From the NCBI GenBank assembly GCA_027922465.2, contig BQMF02000228.1, positions 62,001 to 126,000 on the forward strand: DNA of 64,000 nt. Direction: 5' to 3'. Below the pieces are notes generated by a model. That model was not told the origin of the DNA. It searched no databases and was given only the letters and a program-made list of their open reading frames with translations. Positions 11,761 to 22,555 of this stretch are shown here, piece by piece. Source of the stretch: Turritopsis dohrnii (lineage: Eukaryota; Cnidaria; Hydrozoa; Anthoathecata; Oceaniidae). The position numbers were made by a program, and so were the translations under genes. Position 1 is the first letter of the stretch, and every line of letters begins with the position of its first letter.

Positions 11761-13383
11761 TCACTTCTTCTTGTACTGAAATGTTTTTAGTGGATCTTCA
11801 GTTCTTTTACGCTTATTTTTGTCTGGGTTGTAACCAACCTTTTTTCGTTTTCTTTTTGGCTTAAGCATAACATGCTTCAATGACTCAGGTACCAAATAGT
11901 CTGGCACATTCTTCATGTGGGGCTGTTGTTCTGTGGGAGCTGATAGCTTATCATGACGTAAAACTTTCATATCTTTTGGATTATCTTCAAAATATGTTTT
12001 GAGTTTTTCTGAATTAAATATTTCACCTTTAATTTCCTTCAGACGAGCGTTTTTCACTTTCAATTTTGTAATTGCATTGTATGCATCAGTAACTCTATAC
12101 CTCAAGCCTTCTATCTCATCAATCTTGAAATTGAACGGTTTCAAAATGCTTGTACCTAATGCTAATCCTTTTGATAGATGCTTTTCAACTGCTTCTTGCA
12201 ATTTCTGTTCTTCATTACTGGCAACAAACGACAAAGCTGTGCCAGAATTAAAGCCACGAGCTGTTCTTCCAACACGATGTGTATATGATTCCACAGTTAT
12301 AGGGAAATCAAAATTCAAAACATTGTCAACATCTTGAAAGTCAATTCCACGTGAAACACTATATTCATTATTACTCTTCTTATTTCTGCCTTTCTTTTTT
12401 ACCTGCTTAGTGGTATGAATTTTCAAACTTGTATCAGTTGGTACAGTAACTGCTTCATCTGTAGCTATGACAATATCATATACACCACGATTAAATTCAT
12501 CCACAATGTGAAGCCTGGAAGTTTGTGGAAGTTCAGAATTAAGAACGCATGTTCGAATATAGAACTGTTCAAAAAACAATTTCAGGCGATAACATTTATC
12601 AATGGAATTAACAAATATCAATGTCTTTCCTTGAATTAAATTTAATTTAAAAAGTGCATAAGTTAACAAAAACTTGTCACTTGATTCACACTTTACAACA
12701 TATTGTACCAATCTACTTTCGTCAGCTGTTCTACTATCTTGCAATTTTAACACAACTGGATTGTGAAGAACCAACCCTTTCATGCTTTCAACATCCTTAC
12801 TGATTGTTGCTGATAACAATGCTGCTTGGAAAATTTTAGGAAGGTGATCAATAAGTGCTTTCAAATCATGTTCATAACCATATGAGAACATAACATCAGC
12901 TTCATCTATAACTAAATATTCCAAACTTACTTTCAAATCAACTGATTTATTGTTGATGTGAGCCATGATCTTACTTGGTGTGCTAATAAGAATATCAGCT
13001 GTACGAACAATGGATGCAACATTTTGAACTGATGGATTTCCAATATCAATCACTTGTACATCTTTAGAGCAGTATGCACTCAATTCTAGTGCATTCCTGT
13101 AAGCCTGCTTGCAAAGTTCTTTTGAAGGAACCAAAATAACACTGACATACTCCCCTTTTTCAGATGAATTTCTTTTTCTTTTCAGAATCTTTTGTATCAC
13201 AGGTATGAGGTAAGTCCCTGTTTTTCCCGATCCCGTTTCTGCATGAACTATAATATCTTTACCCTCGACAGCAAGTGGAATTGCTTTGGATTGAACTAAT
13301 GTAGGAGAGTTCCAACCAAGTTTTGCAATTGCTTTCACTAATCTGTCATCAATATCAAAATCAGTAAAAGAACTTTTACTCAT
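11761..13383 (-). CDS. DDX56: DEAD-box ATP-dependent RNA helicase DDX56 (Dbp9 family)
   Basis: This nucleolar RNA helicase acts in assembly of pre-60S ribosomal particles. The single-exon frame encodes 540 residues from the ATG at 13383, close to the 547 of the human protein. Motifs in order are the Q-motif region GWNSPTLVQSKAIPLA (24-39), motif I AETGSGKT (48-55), STPSKI (135-140), motif II DEAD (160-163), motif III SAT (191-193), ATD in motif V (307-309), RGID (345-348) and motif VI HRVGRTAR (369-376). Family-specific features are the Lys-rich insert KQVKKKGRNKKSNNE before RGIDF and the tail with EIEGLRYRVTDAY, LKTYFEDNPKD and VPDYLVP, ending in basic KRKRKK clusters. An upstream in-frame TTG exists but the ATG at 13383 fits the family start MSKSSFTDFDIDDRL. 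The gene has no introns, unlike most neighbours. A 5.3-kb transposon ends only about 145 bp upstream of the ATG. Confidence 0.97.
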   Translation of the reverse strand: MSKSSFTDFDIDDRLVKAIAKLGWNSPTLVQSKAIPLAVEGKDIIVHAETGSGKTGTYLIPVIQKILKRKRNSSEKGEYVSVILVPSKELCKQAYRNALELSAYCSKDVQVIDIGNPSVQNVASIVRTADILISTPSKIMAHINNKSVDLKVSLEYLVIDEADVMFSYGYEHDLKALIDHLPKIFQAALLSATISKDVESMKGLVLHNPVVLKLQDSRTADESRLVQYVVKCESSDKFLLTYALFKLNLIQGKTLIFVNSIDKCYRLKLFFEQFYIRTCVLNSELPQTSRLHIVDEFNRGVYDIVIATDEAVTVPTDTSLKIHTTKQVKKKGRNKKSNNEYSVSRGIDFQDVDNVLNFDFPITVESYTHRVGRTARGFNSGTALSFVASNEEQKLQEAVEKHLSKGLALGTSILKPFNFKIDEIEGLRYRVTDAYNAITKLKVKNARLKEIKGEIFNSEKLKTYFEDNPKDMKVLRHDKLSAPTEQQPHMKNVPDYLVPESLKHVMLKPKRKRKKVGYNPDKNKRKRTEDPLKTFQYKKK

Positions 13384-13527
13384 ATTTGGTTTAACTTCTT
13401 GCTTGCTTTTCAAACACGTGAAATTAGTTGCTCAATAAACGGATCTGGTGAAATAACTTGTTTTTTCTGAACGTGAGCTTGTTATATAGTCTCCCATGAA
13501 AACTATGCTGACTTTTTATTGGATTTC
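13384..13527 (-). promoter_or_regulatory. Short upstream region of DDX56, promoter presumed
   Basis: Only 144 bp separate the DDX56 start codon from the inserted transposon at 13528. No TATA or initiator can be assigned with confidence. The region must hold the 5' UTR and perhaps the core promoter, unless transcription starts within the transposon. Confidence 0.35.
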
Positions 13528-13850
13528 TACGGAAGCCGACAAGGGTCATTCGATAAATAATTTTGAGATCCAGAAATATATTTGAAATCAGGAAATATCT
13601 TTCAAAGTCAAGAAATATATTTTAAAATCAAGAAAAATAAATAAATTGAAATCCAGAAAAATATTTTTAATATTGTCTTTTTTTGAAAGCTAGGGCTAGA
13701 AAATGTTTTTGAGATATTATGTTCCAAAATATTTTTCAAATCTAGAAAAATAATTTAAGATTCAATATTTGAATTTTTGCTGGTTGAATTTATTAAACAC
13801 GTGCTTTTCTTCTTGTAAGTAATTTTTACTTACAGGAGTTAATCATCATA

Positions 13851-15043
13851 ATGCACGTTAGATTTTGCTTTCGATGTGGAAGAGAGTTTTTTCAAGTTGA
13901 GTTGTTTTGTACCAATTGTGGTACACAACGAAGACATTTAGCAAACGAGGAAATACTTGTGAAGGAAAACACCACAACAGAAGAACTTATCCGTCATTTC
14001 TTTATAAAAGGTACTCAATATAAGAGAATTATACTGATTCTCAAGAGATACCATGGCATAGAAATTAGCTTAAGTACGTTAAAACGTTACCTAAAAGCAT
14101 CTGGATTAAAAAGAAAAGGGAGACCGGCAATCGATTCTTCTGTGCGCAAAATTATAGAGTCAGAGCTAAGTACTTCATCAGGAATAAAGGGATATCGTAG
14201 TATTTGGCATAAATTACGTGTTGCTTATGGTATAATAGTTAATCGTGATGACGTTATGAACATTGTACGAGATATTAATCCACGAGAGTCTCTAAACAGA
14301 AGAGCCAGGAAACTTTACCGAAGGATTTATACCAACCTCGATCCCAGGGCTTCTTCTAAAGAAGAAGCCCTGGGATCGAGGTTGGATTTATACATCTCCT
14401 GGACCGACATTTTTATCTCAATGCCGTCGAAAATGTCCAAGTTAGCCCAGACGTCCTTAAAACAGATTGCGGTACAGAAAATGGGTTAATGGCAAGTATT
14501 CACGCTTTTCTTCATAATGATACCAATGCACACAAATATGGTACATCACAGGCAAACCAAAGAATCGAAAACCTTTGGTCCCATTATAAGAGAACCTACA
14601 CCTCTTGGATAATAGATTATTTTAAAAACATGGTGCAAAACGACATTCTGCGTCTTGGAAACCGATTGCATATGGAATGCGCTTGGTTTGTATATTCAGA
14701 TCTTTTGCAGGCTGAACTGGATAAGGCGAAGTTAGAGTGGAACTCTCATTTAATTAGAAAATCACGTCAAGCCAAAGTTTGTGGAATACCTGATGAAATG
14801 TATTGTATTCCTGAACTCTATGGTTATCAACAATGTGGTGTGAGGGTTAACACTAATGTTACTGATTGGATTATTAACCAGAGGGATATTCATGGTGAAG
14901 CAGAGAATCTTTTGAATGAAGTTGATGAAGAATTGAATAACTATTTCAAGTATTTGGTAAATGCATTAGGAATTTTAATGCCGCCACGTGATTGGATAGA
15001 AGCAAGAACAATTTATGACACTATCATTTCTGCAGCACAATAA
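13851..15043 (+). pseudogene. DDE (rve-type) integrase/transposase with N-terminal zinc ribbon, disrupted
   Basis: The ATG at 13851 opens a zinc ribbon (FCFRCGREF, eight residues on FCTNCGTQRR), then a winged-helix-like region with ILKRYHGIEISLSTLKRYL and KGYRSIWHKLR. Frame is lost at 14333-14384, where a 52-bp palindrome with a 9-bp duplication is inserted. Beyond it the sequence resumes as SPGPTF, but the stretch that normally carries the first catalytic Asp (the 'W..DG..K' and 'IDGFSR' region) is absent; the next piece is NAVENVQVSPDVLKTDCGTENG with the second Asp. From 14489 the frame is open again (MASIHAFL, then QRIENLWSHYKR with the third acidic residue, YTSWIIDYF, and IPELYGYQQCG), ending at 15043. 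So the protein had a DDE core but this copy lacks part of it and is frameshifted. Confidence 0.85.
14333..14384. mobile_element. 52-bp near-perfect palindromic micro-insertion
   Basis: The arms are 25 bp each (starting CAACCTCGATCCCAGGGC) around a 2-bp AA centre. The insertion is flanked by the duplication GATTTATAC (14324-14332 and 14385-14393). Removing it with one duplication copy restores the reading RRIYTSPGP of the integrase. An 8-bp reading (GATTTATA) is equally possible, so a hAT- or MULE-type origin are both open. Confidence 0.85.
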
Positions 15044-15422
15044 AATTTATATTTCAAATGAAAAAATAGCTTAGATCTAAAAACCTGAAACAATAAAAAC
15101 AACGTTTTCACATCTCAAACATAATCAGTAACGTAAAAGATGCAGTGCTATAAAATAATAACAGCAGTAATAGAAAGAAGGTCAAATTCCACTTTTTCTA
15201 AATTTTCACCCCCAAAATCAATTTATCGAAATTTGACGATGAGACTCACCCCCTCATTTTATTATCAAAAAACAAAAGAACTAAAAACAAATATCAACAA
15301 AATATCATCCTATATTAGAATATATTAGAGTAACAGAAAAATCTTAACAAAACAGAACGGTATGAATAAAACTTTAACGAAATAACTATGTCATGCAACA
15401 ACAAAGGTATTTTGTAAAACAT
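15044..15422. other. Spacer between convergent integrase and HECT genes
   Basis: Short AT-rich spacer between the two transposon genes. 'Aataaa' occurs at 15090 on + after the integrase stop and could serve as its polyadenylation signal. No further ORF is convincing. Confidence 0.4.
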
Positions 15423-18400
15423 TTACAGTTGTCCAAACCAACTACCATCTCTCACTGCCATTGAAAAAGCCTGCATCATGGATTCCTCTGATGCTATGTG
15501 TACAGGAAGGTTTACTTGTACATCGCAAGTGCTGACACTTGGCAAACATTTACATGGTTTACCATTAGTTGAGTTACATCCATGGATAAAGTGAATAGTT
15601 ATATCTTTGTGTAATCCTAGTGCTGGCAATGTTGGTGAACCAGTTATGAACTGAATTAACTGTTCAGATGAAAGCTCTGGATTATCTAAACAACAAATAT
15701 GTCATTTGGTTAGTTAGGTATCAAAAAGTAGCAGATTATTTTTGCAGAATTAGCAATTTTCCTTTCTTTGAGGGACTTTGAATTGGATACATTTTCTAAT
15801 ATATTTTCTTCCCACAAAATTTCTTCCCTAAGTAATCGAATTTACAATATGGAGAATACATTATCTTTAAGACAAAACAAAAAATATAGCAATTAAATAC
15901 ATACCAGAATTAAAACAATATTCAGCAACATCTAATAGGGCCTTGTATGTTGTTACCTCTAATGTTTTTTTATTGGTGGCATCTTCACTAAATTGTGGTT
16001 TAAGAGAACTGATGAAATCATCATATTGCCAAACAAACTTCTGATTGCGACAAAATACAGGGTGCATAATTGCTCCATTTTGCTTTAGTAATTGACACAC
16101 ATTATAGCACTGCAAACCGTTACTTATCTCCTGAATAACTGGAAGTAAAGGTTCCAGTGTTTCTTTTACTATAATTGACCTATAAAGAAAGCACAAAATA
16201 CAATGAATGGATATTTTAAGTAGAACCAATTAAGACAGATTAATAGAAGTTTTTATCAGTACATACTATCTTAACAGGAGGAAACATTTCCATAGAAATT
16301 TACAAGTGCTTACACCATAACATATACATTAGATGAGATTATTAGATTATTAAATCAAGAAATGTCAGTATTTCTTACTCTAAAATAGAATTTTTCTTTT
16401 GCATTGTTGTCTTTCTTGGATCTCCTCTATATCCAATACGCTCTAATAAATCTAAACCCTCATCTGTTGAAAGTATCGATGTTAATTCCAAATCAGATTT
16501 TGCAAGAAAGACCTAAATCAAATTACTTATTCATTAAGACATAATTTCAGTATGTTATTAGATCAACAGACAAACCGCCCCTTTCATTAGAGAAGTGTAC
16601 AGTAGTTCAATATATTTTCTTTTCTCTTTTCATTTCTATCATGACAGTACTTATAGTTACTAAGCCAAAAAACACTAAAATCGATGGTCATTGCAGTTGA
16701 CACATGTACATGATCACATAAATAGAAAACTAAATAAACTTGAAAGATGGTTGATATCAGAAAATCTAGTGTGAAATAGCCACAACTATTTTAGTTGAAA
16801 AATGTAAAATTTATATAATATACCTTATCATATGTTGCTTTCAGTGGTGATATTTCAGATATTTCTTTTGGACAAGACTTTAATGCAGCTGTTAGCCCAC
16901 AAGTTATATAATCAAATATCCAGTCAGCAAAGAATGAAGGAGCTGGCCCTCCATTAACTAGTGTAGCAGCAAAAAGATGTCCAACCGCTTTGGCAGTACC
17001 GTCTGTTACACTTAAAGTACCAAAGTTTGGTATATAACCACTGACATCATTTCCAGTAAAATAAATTTGCTTGATTGATTTTATTGCTTCTAAATCAAGA
17101 AGCAATAACACTGTACAAAAAGAAATGAAAAAAAAAGACTAAATAGAAATAAAGAAGTTAGATTAACATGAAAACAAGGTTATTTAAATTCTTAATACAC
17201 TAACAAAAAAAACATATGTTTTTGTATACCTGAATAAAATTCCCTTGAAACTCCACCAGTGTCTATTGCGGGCTCACCAATATAAGCGATTCTATAAGTT
17301 TTATCAATCTTATTCTTATTCCAAGTTTTCCCAAAAAATCTCATGAAGTCTTCAAATTCATAATGACGTCGTACATTTAAAAGAATTTCACCATTTTCTA
17401 TATGGCATTTTTTTAAAACTGCTTGAACTTGTTTCATATTAAATTCTATGTTAGTGTCTATATTGCTAGTAGTATTTTCATCTTCAACAACAGGGTCAAT
17501 GGAATCGCTTTCATCAAAAGGATCATCTTCATCGTCTATAGAATAGATAATTGGTTTTTGCTTTTTCTGCAAACAGTCATCAGCATGCTTTTCAATCACT
17601 GAAAATGGAAACTTTTTGTTACAAATTGGGCACATACCACAATTAATATCAATGCTTTTTAAGTTTGTCAAATTTACGGAGCATGATGGTGCAACAGTAT
17701 CTTTGCTTTGTATATTTTGTTTTGAAAGCACAGAAGTTACAGGAGAGTTATCATCATTAGCACCTATATCGAAACAACTGTTTATTAGTAATGAATTTGG
17801 ATCAAGGAAATCTGTTTCTTTGAACAACAAGTGACCTAACTCATGATGCTCATTACCACTGTCATTAAAATACTGTGGGTCTTCTTCTAATGGAGCTTGC
17901 AGCTGATACTTCAAAACACTCAGTTTTCTTGCATCCAAGTCATGCTTTTTACAAATGTACAAATCAATTTTGGAGTATGGTTTGCCAAGGTCTTTTTTGT
18001 ATCTTTCAAGTGTAAATGGTAAATCAGACCCTGGTATAGTCTCTACCAACTTTTGGTCTGGGTAAAGCAGTATGTACTCTTCCAATCCACAAAAAAACTG
18101 GTCCTGATTAGCATGTTTCTTTAAAGCGAGATTCAATATTGTGTTGGCATTGGCTTTTCTTGAAACCTGTAAAGGTAGCTTGCTTCCTCTAACTATTTGT
18201 AATTGCCCAGTGTTTTCATGTTCTCTGATAATACCAACATTAATGAGTGCAGTCTCCGTGGATTTCTTGTTCATGAAACCCTTCACTTTCGATTTATGAC
18301 CATATGCAGAATGGGAGGAAGGAGGTGGAGGAGGAGGAGAGGGGCTGTCCTTCCTTCTTCTTTTACCAACAAATCTTGAAGTTCTTTCTTCAGTTTTCAT

Positions 18401-18553
18401 TTTTTGAAAGTCCATTAAAGTCAGCAGAGGTTCATCATTTTTGGGGTGTTCATCGTTTTTTTCTTTTTTTCTGCCACAATACATGCAGAATAGGTCAGAA
18501 GATCCTATTTTTTTGCCACAGGAGGTGCAATGCATGCTTGCGGGTGCAGCCAT
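15423..18553 (-). CDS. HECT-domain E3 ubiquitin ligase (G2E3-like), transposon-borne, 5 exons
   Basis: Exons on the minus strand are 18553-17230, 17110-16824, 16512-16379, 16179-15905 and 15685-15423. All introns are GT-AG and the exon sum is 2,283 nt, giving 760 residues. The N-terminus is a zinc ribbon, MHCTSCGKK...FCMYCGRKKE, matching the one on the neighbouring integrase. A Pro-rich stretch follows, then a globular region (RGSKLPLQVSRK, LLYPDQKLVETIPGS, LERYKKDLGKPY) found in G2E3-like proteins. A C2HC-type finger CPICNKKFPFSVIEKHADDC sits near residue 300, then an acidic linker. The HECT domain starts around YRIAYIGEPAIDTGGVSREF and ends with the C-lobe CLPSVSTCDVQVNLPVH; the catalytic Cys in STC is about 34 residues from the end. 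No frame breaks are seen. It is probably a passenger gene of the transposon; activity and target are unknown. Confidence 0.9.
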
Positions 18554-18805
18554 CTTTAATTAGATTGTTTTCGCTTGTTTGCCGGTAAACGAATTTACCA
18601 GTAAAAAAATTTCTCGATTTAAAAAATATTTCTAGATTGTAAAACATATTTCTCGATTTTGAAATACATTTCTGGATTTGAAAAATATTTCTCGATTTTG
18701 AAATATATTCCTGGATTTGAAAAATATTTCTCGATTTTGAAATATATTCCTAGATTTGATAATATATTCATGGCTTGACCCTTCTCGGCGGCTTCCATAG
18801 ATTTC

Positions 18806-18906
18806 TGCGTAAGCAAGAAATACTTTACGATCGTCCGTGTTTTTCTGTTTTTTGGATTTCTGCGTAAGCAAGAAATACTTTACGATCGTCCGTGTTTTTC
18901 TGTTTT
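18806..18906. repeat. 55-bp tandem duplication adjoining the transposon target site
   Basis: The segment starting GATTTCTGCGTAAGCAAG at 18800 is repeated at 18855 with a 55-bp period and almost no change. The transposon at 13528-18799 is inserted exactly at the first base of the first copy, its right target duplication being the repeat's own GATTTC. Confidence 0.85.
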
Positions 18907-19250
18907 CATCTTACTGTCCAAACCTACGCATTTTTGTTTCTTAAATTTCATTGGTTCATAAAAAAGCCGTCTCAATCGTGATTGGTGCATAATGCCCGAT
19001 TTCTACGAAAGGGTGCTAATTTAGCCACCTCCACTTAAATAGCGATAGTTTATTGGCTGATTTTCGCCATGCCATGTGATCGTCCATAAAACGTTTTAAA
19101 AATGGCAGCGAAAAAACGTGTGTAGTTTGCTAAAAGTTTCTTTGATGGAAATATGGCTTTAAAAGAAGTTAATACAGCTTATAATTTTATATAAAGAATT
19201 GCATTACTGTTGGGAACTTATCATGTTCACAAAATTAAATTACAGTGTGG

Positions 19251-19661
19251 TGTGGGGTTTACCGCATGGACATGTTTGTACAATGATCTTTCAATACTGT
19301 CAAACTAAATAAATACAATGAATTTTGATATTTATAATGATTGAATAAGTATAATATATGCCAACCTAAGATGTGTGTAAACAAACAAAAAAGATGGCTG
19401 ACTTACCAGTTAGGCCAAGAGTAAACAAAGGTGTGGCCATACAGGTAAATGAATGAAGACTGATATTGAACTGACTTTATTCCATAGTCACTTGAGTAGA
19501 ACTGAGAATGTGAGAATGCCTTGGCTTAAATACACACATCAAACCAAGTTGTCAAGGCAACAAAAAACAACATGGTGAACAGAAAAACAAAATGGCAGAA
19601 TCAAATAGTAAAATTAAATACTATATAAATTTTTCTTTTATTTTCTATGAATAACCTTACA
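19251..19661 (-). repeat. 3' LTR of the BEL/Pao element
   Basis: 411 bp, direct repeat of 25821-26231 with two substitutions noted by eye, preceded in element orientation by the purine-rich tract. The high identity implies a young insertion. Confidence 0.93.
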
Positions 19662-19687
19662 CTCCCCCAAAAAGAAAAAAATTACAT

Positions 19688-22555
19688 TTAAATATTTGAT
19701 TGAATATCAATGTTCTTGGCCATAATGCCAAGTTGAGTCAATAAATCAGATTCATTTGCATCAACAATTTTCACCAGACTACGAACAGATCTGTAGGTCT
19801 CGCGAAGTACCTTTTCATTTTCATTACGATAACAAACTTTTGCCCTTCGTGGCAACGAATCATTTCCATATTCCAAATGAGTAATCTTTCCATATGTGTA
19901 ACGACTTTGAAGTAACGAATCAACTTTCGTAAACAAGACAATATCACCAACTGATAACGTATCACTCTGAAACCATTTTTGTTGGCGCATCAACTTTGGA
20001 ACGTGAACAAGTAACCATACTTCAAACCATGCGTTGAAAACTTTATCATTTTCCTTTATGATCTTTGATGGCGAATCACAAGAAATCAATCCGTCAATGC
20101 TCCTCTCGTTGTTTCGTCCGAGTAGTAATCTGTTTGGAGTGATAAGATCCAAACATTCAAAGTCTCCAGTGACATCACCAACTGCAAGTGGAAGATTGTT
20201 GATTTGATTCGCTATTGTAGCAGACAGTGTTTCCCACTGCAGAATAGAAAGACGTTGATTGTTGAGAGTTTTCTCAATTGATACATTGATTTCTTTAATT
20301 TTCCTCTCAACCTTACCATTCATATTATGTCCTTGAACTGGACATACTTTGAATTCCACTTTGACATTGTGTTGAAGCCTTTGTTGCAAATCTATAAGGT
20401 TAACATTCATTTCTTTGCAGCCTTTAACCAATTGGCTACCTTCATCACATAGCAGCTGCTTTGGAAATCCATGATTTGATGAAAATCGTGTAATGGCTTG
20501 AAGGAATGAAGTTGTTGAGTAGTCGTCCATGATGTAGATTCTGATTGCAGTCGTTGAACAGCAGCAGAACACTATTAGCCAAATTTTCACTGTGGTTCTC
20601 TTGTGTTGTGGAGAATATGATTGATATGGACCAGATAAATCCATCTGTGTGTGGTAGAAGGCAGGAGCGATTGTTATGTTGCATCTTGAGATGGGTCCCA
20701 TAGCTATTTCGATTGTTCTCTTCTCAAGATAACGACAACGTTGGCAGGATTTCTTGATTTGCTTGAGAAGTGTGCGTCCTTCTATGATGTAACATTTCTT
20801 CAGAGTGTAGCGAAGCGTCGTTTCAATCCCAGAGTGTTGGACGGTTGGATGATGCCAATGAGTCTCCAAAGCAATACTGTAAGCTACTGGGGAGTTTCGA
20901 TCCATAACAGGCACGCAGAAAGTATCTGATGACAAGTCTTTCATGATAGTTGTGAATCTTCCCACGATTGATACTTCTTGATCAGGCAGGATACGACCAG
21001 TATACATCAGTATTCCTCCAATATCTTTTGTGATCTTTTCATATTTTGACTTTGGTACGAACTTTTGTAATTCCAGTGTTGATTTCCTGAAGAAATATCT
21101 CTCAGCTTCCTCAAGTTCAGCATCTGAGAAAAACTTCAATGATGATGGTGGTGATGATTTTTTTCTAACATGGTGGATGAGATTGTTGCAGAATCTTTGT
21201 ATATATGCCACTATTCGAACAACAGTTGAGAAGCGATGACAATTAGGATCAATGAGATACTGGGAGAATTTGTATCTTTGGTGTATCACTTCCATGGAAT
21301 GATGTGATGTATGATTAAGAGGAATCGTTCTTTCTTTTTCAGCTTCTATTACATCAGCTGCTGAGAGACGTAAATCTTTGGCTGTCTGCATTGGAAATTC
21401 TGAGATTGGTTGGTACATCCATGGGAATCCATTGAACCAATGAGAATCTTTACTGACGTCTTTGAGTGTTGCACCGTGTCTTGTCCCAATATCTGCTATC
21501 ATGTCTGTTGTCTTTACATAGTGCCATTGATCTCGATCAGTGAATCGGTTAATATCAATAACGCGATTTCGAACCCAAAGTTTGAGTTGCTTCTCATCAT
21601 TCGTAATCCAGTGAAGTGCGATCTGGCTGTCAGTGAATTTGAGAGCTGACTTATGATATGGACCAAACGATCTTTTGACTATTTCGCCAGTGTGGGTATT
21701 AATAAGTGAGGCCATTAATTCAGCTCGAGGGAGTGACAAGCCTTTAGGTACAGTACGTGATCGTGCAAAGACTAGTTGGCAAGACCATTCACCATTCTTC
21801 CTCTTGTATCGTGCGTAGATGCAAACACATATCAACGATTGACTAGCATCTCCAAAGTCAAGGGTTTCAATATCTGTACTGACGGCATCATCTGGAATAA
21901 TAGCTCGTCTGAATCTTATTTCTCCAAGTTGCTTCATTGTTTCGAAGTGCTTGATCCAAGTGGAGCGTAATTCAGGTTGAATTGTATCATCCCAATCAAG
22001 TTGTCGCGTGGATAATTCGTGCAAGTCAAGTTTCATTGATGCAATAATTGGTGTCATCATCCCAGTAATGTCAAATATCTCTGCAACTTTTGATGCGCAA
22101 TGGCGCCGAGTAAGATTGGCTGGAATGATGTTTGATGTGTTGTTTGGTTTTTTGCCTCTTTGTTTCTTGCCAAAGTTTAAATCAGAGATGCTGAGTGATA
22201 ATTCATCGGTTTTTGGGTACCACTTCATACCGCCGACTGAAATGCTAACTCCATCATCTGTGAGATGAGGTGCTGGAACGATTCCAGAGAAGGTTACTCC
22301 TTTGAGTTTGAATCCTCCTCGATTGATGATGACTTCTAATTCGTCTGCTCTTGTGAATGCAGTGTTGATGTCAGATTCGCCAGTGATACAGTCATCTACA
22401 AATACGTCGTTTTGGATGATGTGATTCACTTTTGGGTGTTCATTTTTGGAGAGATCAGCAATGGCACGAAGTCCACATTCAGATTGATTACCGCTTGAAC
22501 GTATTCCATATATCAGAGTTTTTATGATTTTCTCTTTTCGGAATCTTTGAAGCAT
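19688..22555 (-). pseudogene. BEL/Pao reverse transcriptase C-half, RNase H and integrase
   Basis: This frame starts inside the polymerase (IIKTLIYGIRSSGNQSECGL) and contains the FVDDC catalytic motif. RNase H-type sequence follows (DFGDASQSLICVCIYAR, FARSRTVPKGLSLPRAELM and FTDSQIALHW). The integrase has an HHCC-like zinc-binding region (HWHHPTVQHSGIE with CQRCRYLE) and DDE residues in HTQMDLSGPY, LLCDEGSQLV and NMNGKVERKIKEI. The C-terminal DUF5641-like part has WFQSDTLSVGDIVLFTK. It ends at 19688 just before the purine tract. The frame is open but depends on a shift relative to the upstream part, so this copy is not autonomous as read. Confidence 0.9.

Larger units (their letters stand above)
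13528..18799. mobile_element. IS3EU-like DNA transposon carrying integrase and HECT ligase genes
   Basis: The ends are inverted: TACGGAAGCCGACAAGGGTC at the left and, on the other strand, TATGGAAGCCGCCGAGAAGG at the right. Both are flanked by the 6-bp duplication GATTTC (13522-13527 and 18800-18805). Next to each end lie repeated, partly palindromic units such as 'gaaatatatttc' with 'tcgattttg' or 'gatccag' spacers (13565-13760 and 18600-18770), which look like subterminal binding sites. The interior has two convergent genes, an integrase on + and a HECT E3 ligase on -. Element length is 5,272 bp. The 6-bp duplication, TAY/RTA termini and rve-type integrase agree with what I recall of the IS3EU superfamily; that name should be checked against a repeat library. 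Confidence 0.85.
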
